Positions 26,972-34,856 of a stretch of DNA of 64,000 nt are shown piece after piece (the stretch's first letter is position 1; each line of letters starts with the position of its first letter). Origin of the DNA: Leptospira levettii (lineage in GTDB: Bacteria; Spirochaetota; Leptospiria; Leptospirales; Leptospiraceae). Both the position numbers and the translations under genes were made by a program. A model generated the notes under the pieces. That model was not told the origin of the DNA, did not search any database, and was given only the letters and a program-made list of their open reading frames with translations. The stretch is taken from assembly GCF_002812085.1 (NCBI RefSeq), contig NZ_NPDM01000003.1:188501-252500 (forward strand), written 5' to 3'.

Positions 26972-27879
26972 GTGAAACGACACTCCGTATTTTGTCTGCA
27001 ATTGTTTTGTCTTTTATCTATGTCTTCATGATCTTTCATAGCTCATGGTATTTCATCGAATTTTATCTTTTTGGTGTAGTGATGATTTACCTTGGACTAA
27101 AAGAGTTGTATGCCTTTTGCAAAACCGAAGAATCAAAACCATTTTTTGGGACAGGGTTACTTTTTTCTCTTTTGATTTTTACAGTCTATTACATCCAATT
27201 TTTGGGATTACAATTTGAAGTGACACCTCCTGGTTTTGTTTTGGAACTTTCGAAACTTTTCCGAGAAGGATTCCATCCTATTCCTTTTTTACTCGTGGCA
27301 CTTTCTATCACCGTTTGGATTTTGCAAATTCTAAAACGCCCGTTAGATGGAGCTTTGTTTTCCGTCGGTGGAACCATGCTTGGTCCCATCTACATCGCCA
27401 TCCCGATTGGTCATTTTTTACTCCTCCTTGCCCTTCCGTTTGGAACTTACTATATTTTCCTCGTTTCTGTGATCACGTTTATGAGTGATGCGGGTGCGTA
27501 TTTCGGTGGTAGATGGTTTGGAAAACACCCAGCAGGTTTAAAAATCTCTCCGAAAAAAACTTGGGAAGGATATGTAACAGGGAACCTAACGGCTGTCATC
27601 GGAGCGCAAGTTCTCAATGTGGTGTGGGAACACTTTAGTGGTGTGAAATTGCCGGTGGGAATTGTGGAAACTATTGTTTTATCCTTCGTGATCTCTGTGA
27701 TTTCTGTGATGGGAGATTTGGCTGAGTCTGCGATGAAACGTGATGCCAAAATCAAAGATTCTGGAAGTCTCATCCCTGGTCATGGTGGGGTATTGGATCT
27801 AGCGGATGCACTTCTTTTCACAGTGCCTGCCATCTATTATTACTTTCTTTTCAAAGGTTTCCTCGGATTCCCTGTCTGA
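26968..27879 (+). CDS. cdsA: Phosphatidate cytidylyltransferase (CDP-diacylglycerol synthase)
   Basis: 303 residues, about eight membrane helices. The C-terminal family signature is SAMKRDAKIKDSG followed by IPGHGGVLDLADALLF. In most members the last part reads HGGxxDRxD; here Arg is replaced (DLAD), a small deviation worth noting. The enzyme makes CDP-diacylglycerol from phosphatidate and CTP for all phospholipids. The start overlaps uppS by ATGA. The end is followed by dxr after 31 bases, or overlaps it if an upstream dxr start is used. Confidence 0.93.
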   Translation: MSETTLRILSAIVLSFIYVFMIFHSSWYFIEFYLFGVVMIYLGLKELYAFCKTEESKPFFGTGLLFSLLIFTVYYIQFLGLQFEVTPPGFVLELSKLFREGFHPIPFLLVALSITVWILQILKRPLDGALFSVGGTMLGPIYIAIPIGHFLLLLALPFGTYYIFLVSVITFMSDAGAYFGGRWFGKHPAGLKISPKKTWEGYVTGNLTAVIGAQVLNVVWEHFSGVKLPVGIVETIVLSFVISVISVMGDLAESAMKRDAKIKDSGSLIPGHGGVLDLADALLFTVPAIYYYFLFKGFLGFPV

Positions 27880-27910
27880 TCATTCGACTAAGGATCTGTC
27901 TAAACAGTAT

Positions 27911-29071
27911 ATGGTAGGTGTCTCGGTATTAGGAATTTCAGGTTCTGTTGGGTCTTCCACCGTGAAGGTGCTCCGGCAATTCCGAGACCAATTTTCGTTA
28001 CGTAGTTTTTCGGTTCACTCCAATTGGGAAACGGCGAAGGTCCTTATTGCTGAATTTTCTCCCGAAGTGGTTTGTCTCACCGATCCCAAGTTAGTGGGTC
28101 AGTTTGGGGATCGTTTTGGTTCCACAAAGATTTTATATGGAGACAATACTCTTACTGACTTAGTCAAATTGCCATCAGTGGATGTGGTAGTTACCGCAGT
28201 GGTTGGGGCAAGGGGAGTCCTTCCTACCATCGCGGCCATTGAAGCTGGCAAAAAAATTGCCATTGCCAATAAAGAAACACTCGTTACCTTTGGCCCTCTC
28301 ATTAATCGTTTGGTGGCAAAACACAAAACCTTAATGGTTCCCGTGGATTCCGAACACAATGCACTCTTCCAACTCATTGAAAGGGAAACCCGTTCCAATA
28401 TCCGAGCAATTACCCTCACTGCATCGGGCGGGAGTTTTCGCACACTTCCCATCGAAGAGTTGGAACATGTTTCCGTGAAACAGGCGCTAAACCATCCTAC
28501 ATGGTCGATGGGTCCGAAAATCACTGTGGACTCGGCAGGGCTTATCAATAAGGGTCTCGAAGTCATCGAAGCGCATTTTCTCTTTGGGTTTTCGTATGAC
28601 GAGATTGAGGTGGTGATCCATCCGCAGTCTCTCACTCATGGCATCATTGAAACGAGAGACGGCGCTTGTTTGCAATACACAAGCCACCCCGATATGGTGT
28701 ATCCCATTGCACATTCCTTATTTTATCCAAATCCAACACCGCAAATGCTCATCGAACGAAAACCTTCCACTTGGAAAACCTTGGAATTTTTTCCACCAGA
28801 TACCAAACGTTATCCGGGACTGACTCTTGCATACCAAGCAGGAAAAGCAGGTGGTGTGGCACCTTGTATTTTTAATGCAGCAAACGAAGAAGCTGTGGCG
28901 TTATTTTTAGAAGAAAAAATATCTTTTACTACAATTCCTAGGCTCATTGAGTCTGCCTTAAACCATGTCAAAAATGAATTTCCAGATACCTTAGAAGGGT
29001 ATTTGGAAAAAGACAAGGAAACACGTAATTTGATCCAATCTGAATTTTTAAAAGGGGGAGTGACTACATGA
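27911..29071 (+). CDS. dxr: 1-deoxy-D-xylulose 5-phosphate reductoisomerase
   Basis: 386 residues from ATG 27911, chosen because the NADPH-binding VSVLGISGSVGSSTVKVL then begins at residue 3, as in other Dxr; the frame is open upstream to 27806 inside cdsA. Other signatures: ANKETLVTFG, PVDSEHNALFQ with the metal-binding DSE, SGGSFRT, MGPKITVDSAGLINKGLE and the C-terminal NAANEEAVALF. It commits deoxyxylulose phosphate to methylerythritol phosphate and is the fosmidomycin target. The stop overlaps rseP by ATGA. Confidence 0.96.
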   Translation: MVGVSVLGISGSVGSSTVKVLRQFRDQFSLRSFSVHSNWETAKVLIAEFSPEVVCLTDPKLVGQFGDRFGSTKILYGDNTLTDLVKLPSVDVVVTAVVGARGVLPTIAAIEAGKKIAIANKETLVTFGPLINRLVAKHKTLMVPVDSEHNALFQLIERETRSNIRAITLTASGGSFRTLPIEELEHVSVKQALNHPTWSMGPKITVDSAGLINKGLEVIEAHFLFGFSYDEIEVVIHPQSLTHGIIETRDGACLQYTSHPDMVYPIAHSLFYPNPTPQMLIERKPSTWKTLEFFPPDTKRYPGLTLAYQAGKAGGVAPCIFNAANEEAVALFLEEKISFTTIPRLIESALNHVKNEFPDTLEGYLEKDKETRNLIQSEFLKGGVTT

Positions 29072-30774
29072 TCGTATTAATACTCGGCGCTGTATTCATG
29101 TTAGCTGTATCGATTTTTATCCATGAATTGGGGCACCTCTTATGTGGGAAATTGGTAGGTGTGGAAGCACGTATTTTTTCGTTAGGTTATGGGAAAGGGA
29201 TTTGGAAAAAACGGATTGGCAAAACCATCTACCAAATCACAGCCATACCCATCGGTGGTTATGTTTTATTTCGTGGTGATGATTATAGCAAAACTAAAAA
29301 GCCAAAACAAGGCGATTTACTTGCGACTCCACCACTTCGTCGTATGGTTCCAGTCCTTGGAGGTCCATTCGCCAATTTAGTGTTAGGGTTTTTGTTATTA
29401 TTTGTTTTGGAACTATCGGGAGATAGTCCCTCATCGAACCGCATCTTTATTGAAGATGCAAATAAAGTATCAAGCCCTGCTTACAATGCAGGTCTCCGCA
29501 CCGGTGACAAAATTCTATCCATCAATGGAAAACCCACTGAAAGTTTCGAAGATATTTTTACTAATGTGAGTTTAACTTCTGGTGATCCGATCCAAGTGAC
29601 TTACAAACGGGAAAACGAAACTAAGACAGTCGAAATTGTTCCCAACTTATACTCTGCTGGTGGGCATCCTACGATTGGGGTCATGCCATACGGCGAGAGA
29701 AGAGTGGTTGCCACGTTTACATACGGAGAACAGATCAGTCACTTTATGGCAAATGTTTTAGATAAAGAAGATAAATCTTCCGTTTACTTCCAAGAAAAAA
29801 TTGAAGAACGAAAAGAAGAAATTCCAGAAGAACTTCTGAAACAACATGAAATTGCAGAACGGGAAAAATCACTCAGACGACGTGCTCTCTCTTTTTTGAA
29901 AGATGGAGATATGATTTTAACTGTTGCAGGTGTGGATGTTCATACCGTTCCTGAATTACAAACGGAACTTGGAAAACACCAAGGAAAAACCATTCCTGTC
30001 GAAGTGGAACGTAAAACCTATCCACTTCTCACACCTTGGGCAACGGAAAAAGTAACCATCCAAATTCCTGTGTTAGGTGCCAATGTATTTGAATTTTGGA
30101 ACATCGAACACCCCAAATTCCCTGAATTAGGAATTCCTTATTTTCGATTGGATAGTTATGATGCAGAAATTGAAAATCGACTTTCCAATTTAAAAATAGA
30201 GAACCAATCTTTTGAAACAGCGGATGCTTTTACCTCCTATTTGAAAACAAATGCGGGCAAAAAAGAAATCTGGATCGGCAATATGAAATACTTTGCTGAT
30301 GTGAATTTGAAACCCATTGGTCTCCTCGGGTTTCGTGCTTCGATGAAATTTGAAGCCGAAAAATTACAAAAAGAAACCACAGTGTATTCTTCGCTTTTGG
30401 GCGCTGGGAACAAAGTGTATGAGAATGTTTCCACTACCTTAAAAGGGATAGGCATGTTGTTTTCGGGACTACTCTCTCCAAAGGAAAATCTCTCTGGTCC
30501 CATTGGGATTGTACAGATCGCAGGGATTAGTTTGGAGTATGGATGGGTTACTTACCTTGACTTTGTTGCTAAGATATCACTCGCTCTTATGGTGATGAAC
30601 TTACTTCCCATTCCTATGGCAGATGGTGGACATATTGTACTCTATGCATATGAAGCAATTACAGGAAGGCCACTTCCAAGAAAGGCAATTGAAGCTATCT
30701 TCCGTTTGGGATTTTTCTTTCTCATTGGACTTGGGCTTTATGTTTCCTTCAATGATGTGATGCGTATTTTTTAA
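29068..30774 (+). CDS. rseP: Site-2 (RseP-type) intramembrane metalloprotease, long form with two PDZ domains
   Basis: 568 residues, against about 450 in E. coli RseP. The zinc motif is HELGH (residues 19-23) in the first helix; the second active-site segment near the end reads MNLLPIPMADGGH. Between them are PDZ-like parts with AGLRTGDKILSINGKP and LKDGDMILTVAGVDVH, plus an extra charged insert around 235-275 and a longer second PDZ region. The protease cuts membrane-bound anti-sigma factors or signal-peptide remnants. Its target here is unknown. Position between dxr and proS is widely conserved. Confidence 0.93.
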   Translation: MIVLILGAVFMLAVSIFIHELGHLLCGKLVGVEARIFSLGYGKGIWKKRIGKTIYQITAIPIGGYVLFRGDDYSKTKKPKQGDLLATPPLRRMVPVLGGPFANLVLGFLLLFVLELSGDSPSSNRIFIEDANKVSSPAYNAGLRTGDKILSINGKPTESFEDIFTNVSLTSGDPIQVTYKRENETKTVEIVPNLYSAGGHPTIGVMPYGERRVVATFTYGEQISHFMANVLDKEDKSSVYFQEKIEERKEEIPEELLKQHEIAEREKSLRRRALSFLKDGDMILTVAGVDVHTVPELQTELGKHQGKTIPVEVERKTYPLLTPWATEKVTIQIPVLGANVFEFWNIEHPKFPELGIPYFRLDSYDAEIENRLSNLKIENQSFETADAFTSYLKTNAGKKEIWIGNMKYFADVNLKPIGLLGFRASMKFEAEKLQKETTVYSSLLGAGNKVYENVSTTLKGIGMLFSGLLSPKENLSGPIGIVQIAGISLEYGWVTYLDFVAKISLALMVMNLLPIPMADGGHIVLYAYEAITGRPLPRKAIEAIFRLGFFFLIGLGLYVSFNDVMRIF

Positions 30775-30822
30775 AATCAAACTTTGTATTATTAGATTGT
30801 TAACCATAAAGAGAAAAATGAA

Positions 30823-32583
30823 ATGAAAGCTAGTTCCTATTTAATCCCTACTGCGAAAGAAGACCCACAAGATGCGGTAGTTGCTTCACATAAATTAATG
30901 ATGCGTGCAGGCCTTATTCGTAAATCAGCTGCGGGACTGTATTCCTATTTACCACTTGGGTTACGAGTACTTCGTAAGATTGAAGGTATTGTCAGAAAAG
31001 AAATGGATGCGGCTGGTGCCTTGGAATTCCAACTTCCGATTCTAACTCCGAGTGAAATTTGGAAAGAATCAGGTCGTTGGGACAAAATGGGAAAAGAGAT
31101 GTTTCGTTTGAAAGACCGCCATGACAACGAAAGTTGCCTTGGTCCCACACATGAAGAATCGTTTTGTGTGCTTGTAAAACCAATGGTTCGCTCTTATAAA
31201 GACCTTCCGATCAATATATACCAAATTCACACAAAGTTCCGTGATGAAATCCGCCCACGCTTTGGTGTGATTCGCTCTCGTGAATTTACAATGAAAGATG
31301 CATATTCCTTTCATCTAGATGATGAGTCTTTAGACAAAACCTACCAAACGATGCGTAAAACCTATCGTAGGATTTTTGCAGGCATGGGCCTCTCAACGAT
31401 TCCCGTGCAAGCAGACTCTGGCAATATGGGTGGTTCGGCATCAGAAGAGTTTATGGTCGTGTCACCGATTGGGGAAGAAACACTCACAATTTGTCCTTCC
31501 TGCCATTATTCAGGGAATATTGAAAAAACTCCTGTGATCGCCAAAAAAAAGACAGCCAAACAAGCGTTCAATGGCAACGGTAAATTACATACTCCTGCAA
31601 AAAAATCCATCACAGAAGTCGCAGAGTTTTTAAACACAAAAGAAGAGAACCTTTTAAAAGCAGTGGCACTTGTTGCCGATGGACAGTATGTCCTCGTTTT
31701 TTTAGAAGGGGATCGGGAACTAAACGAAAATAAATTAAAAAACCATTTGGGTTGTAATGAACTTAGACCGATGGGCCCAGCGGAAATGGAAAAACTAGGT
31801 CTTGTTCCTGGATTCATCGGGCCAGGTTTTCCAAAATCAGAATCACTTAAAATTTACATTGATGCTCTTATCGATTGGAATTTTACCTATATTGCTGGTG
31901 CAAACGAGATGGATCACCACATAGCGGGCGTTCAGCTCACATCTTATTTCCAAGAAGAGGAAGTGACTAAGATTGATGTTTCGCAAGCAAAAGTAGGAGA
32001 CCCTTGTCCTTCGTGCGGAACTGGACTCACCGCAGAGAAGGGGATTGAAGTCGGTCATATTTTTAAATTAGGCCAAAAGTATTCCAAAGCATTTGATATA
32101 ACAGTTCTCAATGACAAAGGAAAGGCAACTACCACTACCATGGGTTGTTACGGGATTGGTGTGAATCGTTGTATGGCCACTGTTATCGAACAATGTAATG
32201 ATGACAAAGGGATTTTTTGGCCTGTCTCTATCGCACCATTTACTGTTTGTTTGGTGAGTATTGCAAAAAATCCAGAAGACATTGCTAAAATTGAATCCAT
32301 TTACAAAGCGCTTGTTGCTTCTGGAATTGAAGTGTTGTGGGATGACCGTGACCTCGGCCCTGGATTCAAATTCAAAGATTCGGAACTCATCGGATTCCCC
32401 ATTCGAATCACTTTAGGAAAAGGGTTCTTGGAAAAAAATGAAATCACGATTCTGGATCGTAAATCAATGGCGGAAGAGACCATTCCTTTTACGACAAACG
32501 AAGATCTCGTCAAGAACCTACAGAAAAAAATCGCAATCCTTGAAGAATCCATCCAAAAGGACGTTACGCAAGCGGGAACATGA
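30823..32583 (+). CDS. proS: Prolyl-tRNA synthetase, bacterial type with editing domain
   Basis: 586 residues, the bacterial ProS length. Class II motifs are visible: AGLIRKSAAGLYSYLPLG, GPTHEESFC (motif 2 region), RPRFGVIRSREFTMKDAYSF, and GCYGIGVNRCMA (motif 3). The insert at about 230-390 is the YbaK-like editing domain, with YIAGANEMDHH. The C-terminal anticodon-binding domain carries LWDDRDLGPGFKFKDSELIG. A CPSC-x-G motif (residues 393-396 region) suggests a zinc-binding-like turn. ATG 30823 after a short AG-rich leader. Confidence 0.97.
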   Translation: MKASSYLIPTAKEDPQDAVVASHKLMMRAGLIRKSAAGLYSYLPLGLRVLRKIEGIVRKEMDAAGALEFQLPILTPSEIWKESGRWDKMGKEMFRLKDRHDNESCLGPTHEESFCVLVKPMVRSYKDLPINIYQIHTKFRDEIRPRFGVIRSREFTMKDAYSFHLDDESLDKTYQTMRKTYRRIFAGMGLSTIPVQADSGNMGGSASEEFMVVSPIGEETLTICPSCHYSGNIEKTPVIAKKKTAKQAFNGNGKLHTPAKKSITEVAEFLNTKEENLLKAVALVADGQYVLVFLEGDRELNENKLKNHLGCNELRPMGPAEMEKLGLVPGFIGPGFPKSESLKIYIDALIDWNFTYIAGANEMDHHIAGVQLTSYFQEEEVTKIDVSQAKVGDPCPSCGTGLTAEKGIEVGHIFKLGQKYSKAFDITVLNDKGKATTTTMGCYGIGVNRCMATVIEQCNDDKGIFWPVSIAPFTVCLVSIAKNPEDIAKIESIYKALVASGIEVLWDDRDLGPGFKFKDSELIGFPIRITLGKGFLEKNEITILDRKSMAEETIPFTTNEDLVKNLQKKIAILEESIQKDVTQAGT

Positions 32584-32633
32584 ACTTTTCCTAAGAATTT
32601 TTTTGAGGATCTCCGGATTTTATCGATAAAAAA

Positions 32634-32722
32634 GGCCTTTGTGATAAACAGAGGCCATTGGGTGGCGGGTGGATAACCCCACCCAGTTCGATACGGGCGG
32701 GGATCTCTACCAAAAAATCCCC
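32634..32722 (+). promoter_or_regulatory. Hairpin-rich leader of trpBA
   Basis: Three consecutive hairpins fill the 195-base gap before trpB: GGCCTTTG/CAGAGGCC (32634-32656, 7-base loop), TGGGTGG/CCACCCA (32659-32685, with a second GGGTGG inside the loop that can compete for the same partner), and GGGGAT/ATCCCC (32699-32722). The competing GGGTGG copies permit two alternative folds, as in attenuators or riboswitches. The first stem read on the minus strand is followed by T6. The region is GC-rich compared with the genome. A regulatory role is inference. Confidence 0.4.
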
Positions 32723-32778
32723 CACCTCCCCTATAAGAAGCAGTTTTCATTTCCACCTATCCCTCTATCTTAGGATAT

Positions 32779-33969
32779 ATGGGCAAAAACCAACCTGGAT
32801 ATTTTGGAGAATTTGGCGGTCGATACGCACCAGAAATTCTAACAGAAGCTCTTGAAGAGCTTGAATCCACCTATCACAAGTTAAAGAAAAGTAAAAAGTT
32901 CAAAAAAGAATTGGAATTTTACTTAAGCAATTACGTCGGAAGACCTAGTCCTTTAACTTTTGCAGAACGTCTCACCAAACATTGGGGAGGTGCACGTATT
33001 TGGTTAAAACGTGAAGATCTAAATCATACTGGTGCTCATAAAATTAATAATGCCATCGGACAAGCGTTAATTGCAAAATTCATGGGCAAAAAACGAATCA
33101 TTGCAGAGACTGGCGCTGGTCAACATGGCCTTGCTACAGCTACTGTTGGTGCTATGTTTGGTATGGAAACAGTTGTGTATATGGGAGCAGTTGATGTCGA
33201 AAGACAAAATCTGAATGCCAAAAAGATTGAGATGTTAGGTGCTAAAATATTGCCAGTTACTGCTGGGGAAGCCACTCTCAAAGAAGCCACAAGCGAAGCC
33301 ATGCGTGATTGGGCACTCAATGTTTCAACAACTCATTATATTGTTGGATCTGCGATTGGTCCTCATCCATTCCCTACAATCGTACGTGATTTACAAGCTG
33401 TGATTGGAAAGGAAGCTAGGTCACAATTTAAAAAACAGAATCATAAACTCCCTCATGCAATTGTTGCCTGTGTTGGAGGTGGATCAAATGCGATCGGGAT
33501 GTTCACTGCATTTTTAAAAGACAAACATGTAGCCATTTATGGTGCAGAAGCAGGAGGACTTGGTCCAAATCCTGGTGAACATTCTGCCACTTTAACCTAT
33601 GGTAAAACTGGGTTTTTACATGGAACAAAAACTCTTATCATCCAAGATGATGCAGGTCAAATTGTACCCGCACATTCTGTATCAGCCGGTTTAGACTATC
33701 CTGGTGTTGGTCCCGAACATGCTTTTTTGTCTCAATCAAAACGAGTGGATTATCGAATGGTTACCGATGAACAGGCATTAGATTGTTTTTTGGAAGTGAC
33801 AAGGATTGAAGGGATTATACCTGCTCTCGAAACAGCACATGCGTTTCATGTCGCAAGAGACGTAGCTAAAGATTTAGGAAAAAAGAAAGATCTTATCATT
33901 TGTCTATCGGGTCGTGGTGATAAAGATGTTACGGAAGTACTCCGTTTGTTAGGTGAAAAGAGTAAATGA
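32779..33969 (+). CDS. trpB: Tryptophan synthase beta chain
   Basis: 396 residues. The PLP lysine lies in NHTGAHKINNAIG (Lys88), and other TrpB hallmarks are GYFGEFGGRYAPE, AETGAGQHGLATAT, GGGSNAIG, GVGPEHAFL and SGRGDKD. It joins indole and serine to make tryptophan. ATG 32779 follows AGGA by 3 bases. The stop overlaps trpA as ATGA. Other trp genes are not in the window, so trpBA stands apart. Confidence 0.98.
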   Translation: MGKNQPGYFGEFGGRYAPEILTEALEELESTYHKLKKSKKFKKELEFYLSNYVGRPSPLTFAERLTKHWGGARIWLKREDLNHTGAHKINNAIGQALIAKFMGKKRIIAETGAGQHGLATATVGAMFGMETVVYMGAVDVERQNLNAKKIEMLGAKILPVTAGEATLKEATSEAMRDWALNVSTTHYIVGSAIGPHPFPTIVRDLQAVIGKEARSQFKKQNHKLPHAIVACVGGGSNAIGMFTAFLKDKHVAIYGAEAGGLGPNPGEHSATLTYGKTGFLHGTKTLIIQDDAGQIVPAHSVSAGLDYPGVGPEHAFLSQSKRVDYRMVTDEQALDCFLEVTRIEGIIPALETAHAFHVARDVAKDLGKKKDLIICLSGRGDKDVTEVLRLLGEKSK

Positions 33970-34766
33970 GTAAAATAAAAGATCTTTTTGAAAGTGGAAA
34001 AATTAAATCTGCGTTTATTCCCTACTTTACGTTAGGAGACCCAAATTATAACGATTCCATCGAATTTGGGAAAACAATTTTAGACAATGGTGCTGATATC
34101 TTAGAATTGGGGATTCCCTTTTCTGATCCAGTCGCAGATGGCCCTGTAATCCAAAGAGCAGTTGCAAGATCTTTGAAAAATAAATTTTCCTTCTCCGAAA
34201 TCTTTCGAGTGACGAAAGAAATTCACTTACACAAAAAAGAAGTGCCTCTTGTTTACTTAACTTACTTCAATCCAATCTTTCACTGCGGGATCGAAGAGTT
34301 TTTAAACCAAGCAAAAGATTCTGGGATTGTTGGCCTTGTGATCCCTGATTTACCTTTTGATACCAAAGAAAGTGAATTTTTATTCCAAGAACTTAGAAAA
34401 AGAGATATGGATTTAATCCACTTAGTCACACCAGCTTCGACTAAAAAACGAATTGAAGCATTGAAAAAAACTTCTACTGGTTTTATTTACTATGTTACTT
34501 CCTTTGGTGTGACTGGTGAACGTCGCGAGTTCTCTGTCGATTTGAAAGAAAGGATTCGGTTTCTAAAGGAAACCATTCAATTGCCAATTTGTGCTGGGTT
34601 TGGTATCTCCACGCCAGACCAAGCAGGTCAAATTTCTGGCTATGCGGATGGAATCATCATCGGATCTGCCATCCAAAGGATCATTGAAGAAAATGGACAT
34701 GAATTTCCCAAGGCCAAACAAGCTTTGGCAGATTACATAGCCAAGATTCGGGTTGCCATTCCCTAA
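33966..34766 (+). CDS. trpA: Tryptophan synthase alpha chain
   Basis: 266 residues, a TIM barrel. The catalytic region ILELGIPFSDPVADGPVIQRA carries the active Glu and Asp, and later YVTSFGVTGERREF and PICAGFGISTPDQ match TrpA. It splits indole-3-glycerol phosphate and passes indole to TrpB. Translationally coupled to trpB. A short hairpin lies 17 bases after the stop. Confidence 0.98.
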   Translation: MSKIKDLFESGKIKSAFIPYFTLGDPNYNDSIEFGKTILDNGADILELGIPFSDPVADGPVIQRAVARSLKNKFSFSEIFRVTKEIHLHKKEVPLVYLTYFNPIFHCGIEEFLNQAKDSGIVGLVIPDLPFDTKESEFLFQELRKRDMDLIHLVTPASTKKRIEALKKTSTGFIYYVTSFGVTGERREFSVDLKERIRFLKETIQLPICAGFGISTPDQAGQISGYADGIIIGSAIQRIIEENGHEFPKAKQALADYIAKIRVAIP

Positions 34767-34782
34767 ATTTTTTTCACAAATC

Positions 34783-34806
34783 ACTCAAAAACATTTGAGT
34801 CTCTTT
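34783..34806 (+). terminator. Hairpin after trpA
   Basis: ACTCAAA (34783-34789) and TTTGAGT (34794-34800) form a perfect 7-bp stem with an AACA loop, followed by CTCTTT. The stem is AT-rich and the T-run short, so it is a weak intrinsic terminator at best, in the right place between trpA and the cyclase gene. Confidence 0.4.
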
Positions 34807-34856
34807 AAAAAATCCGAGAAAATGGTCGGAAATTCCTAAACGAATAAAGAGGCTCT

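Noticed and set aside
32658..32855. Open frame upstream of trpB as a Trp leader peptide
   Set aside because: Only a few Trp codons, no good ribosome-binding site, and it runs through the trpB start; it looks like a by-product of the GC-rich hairpins.
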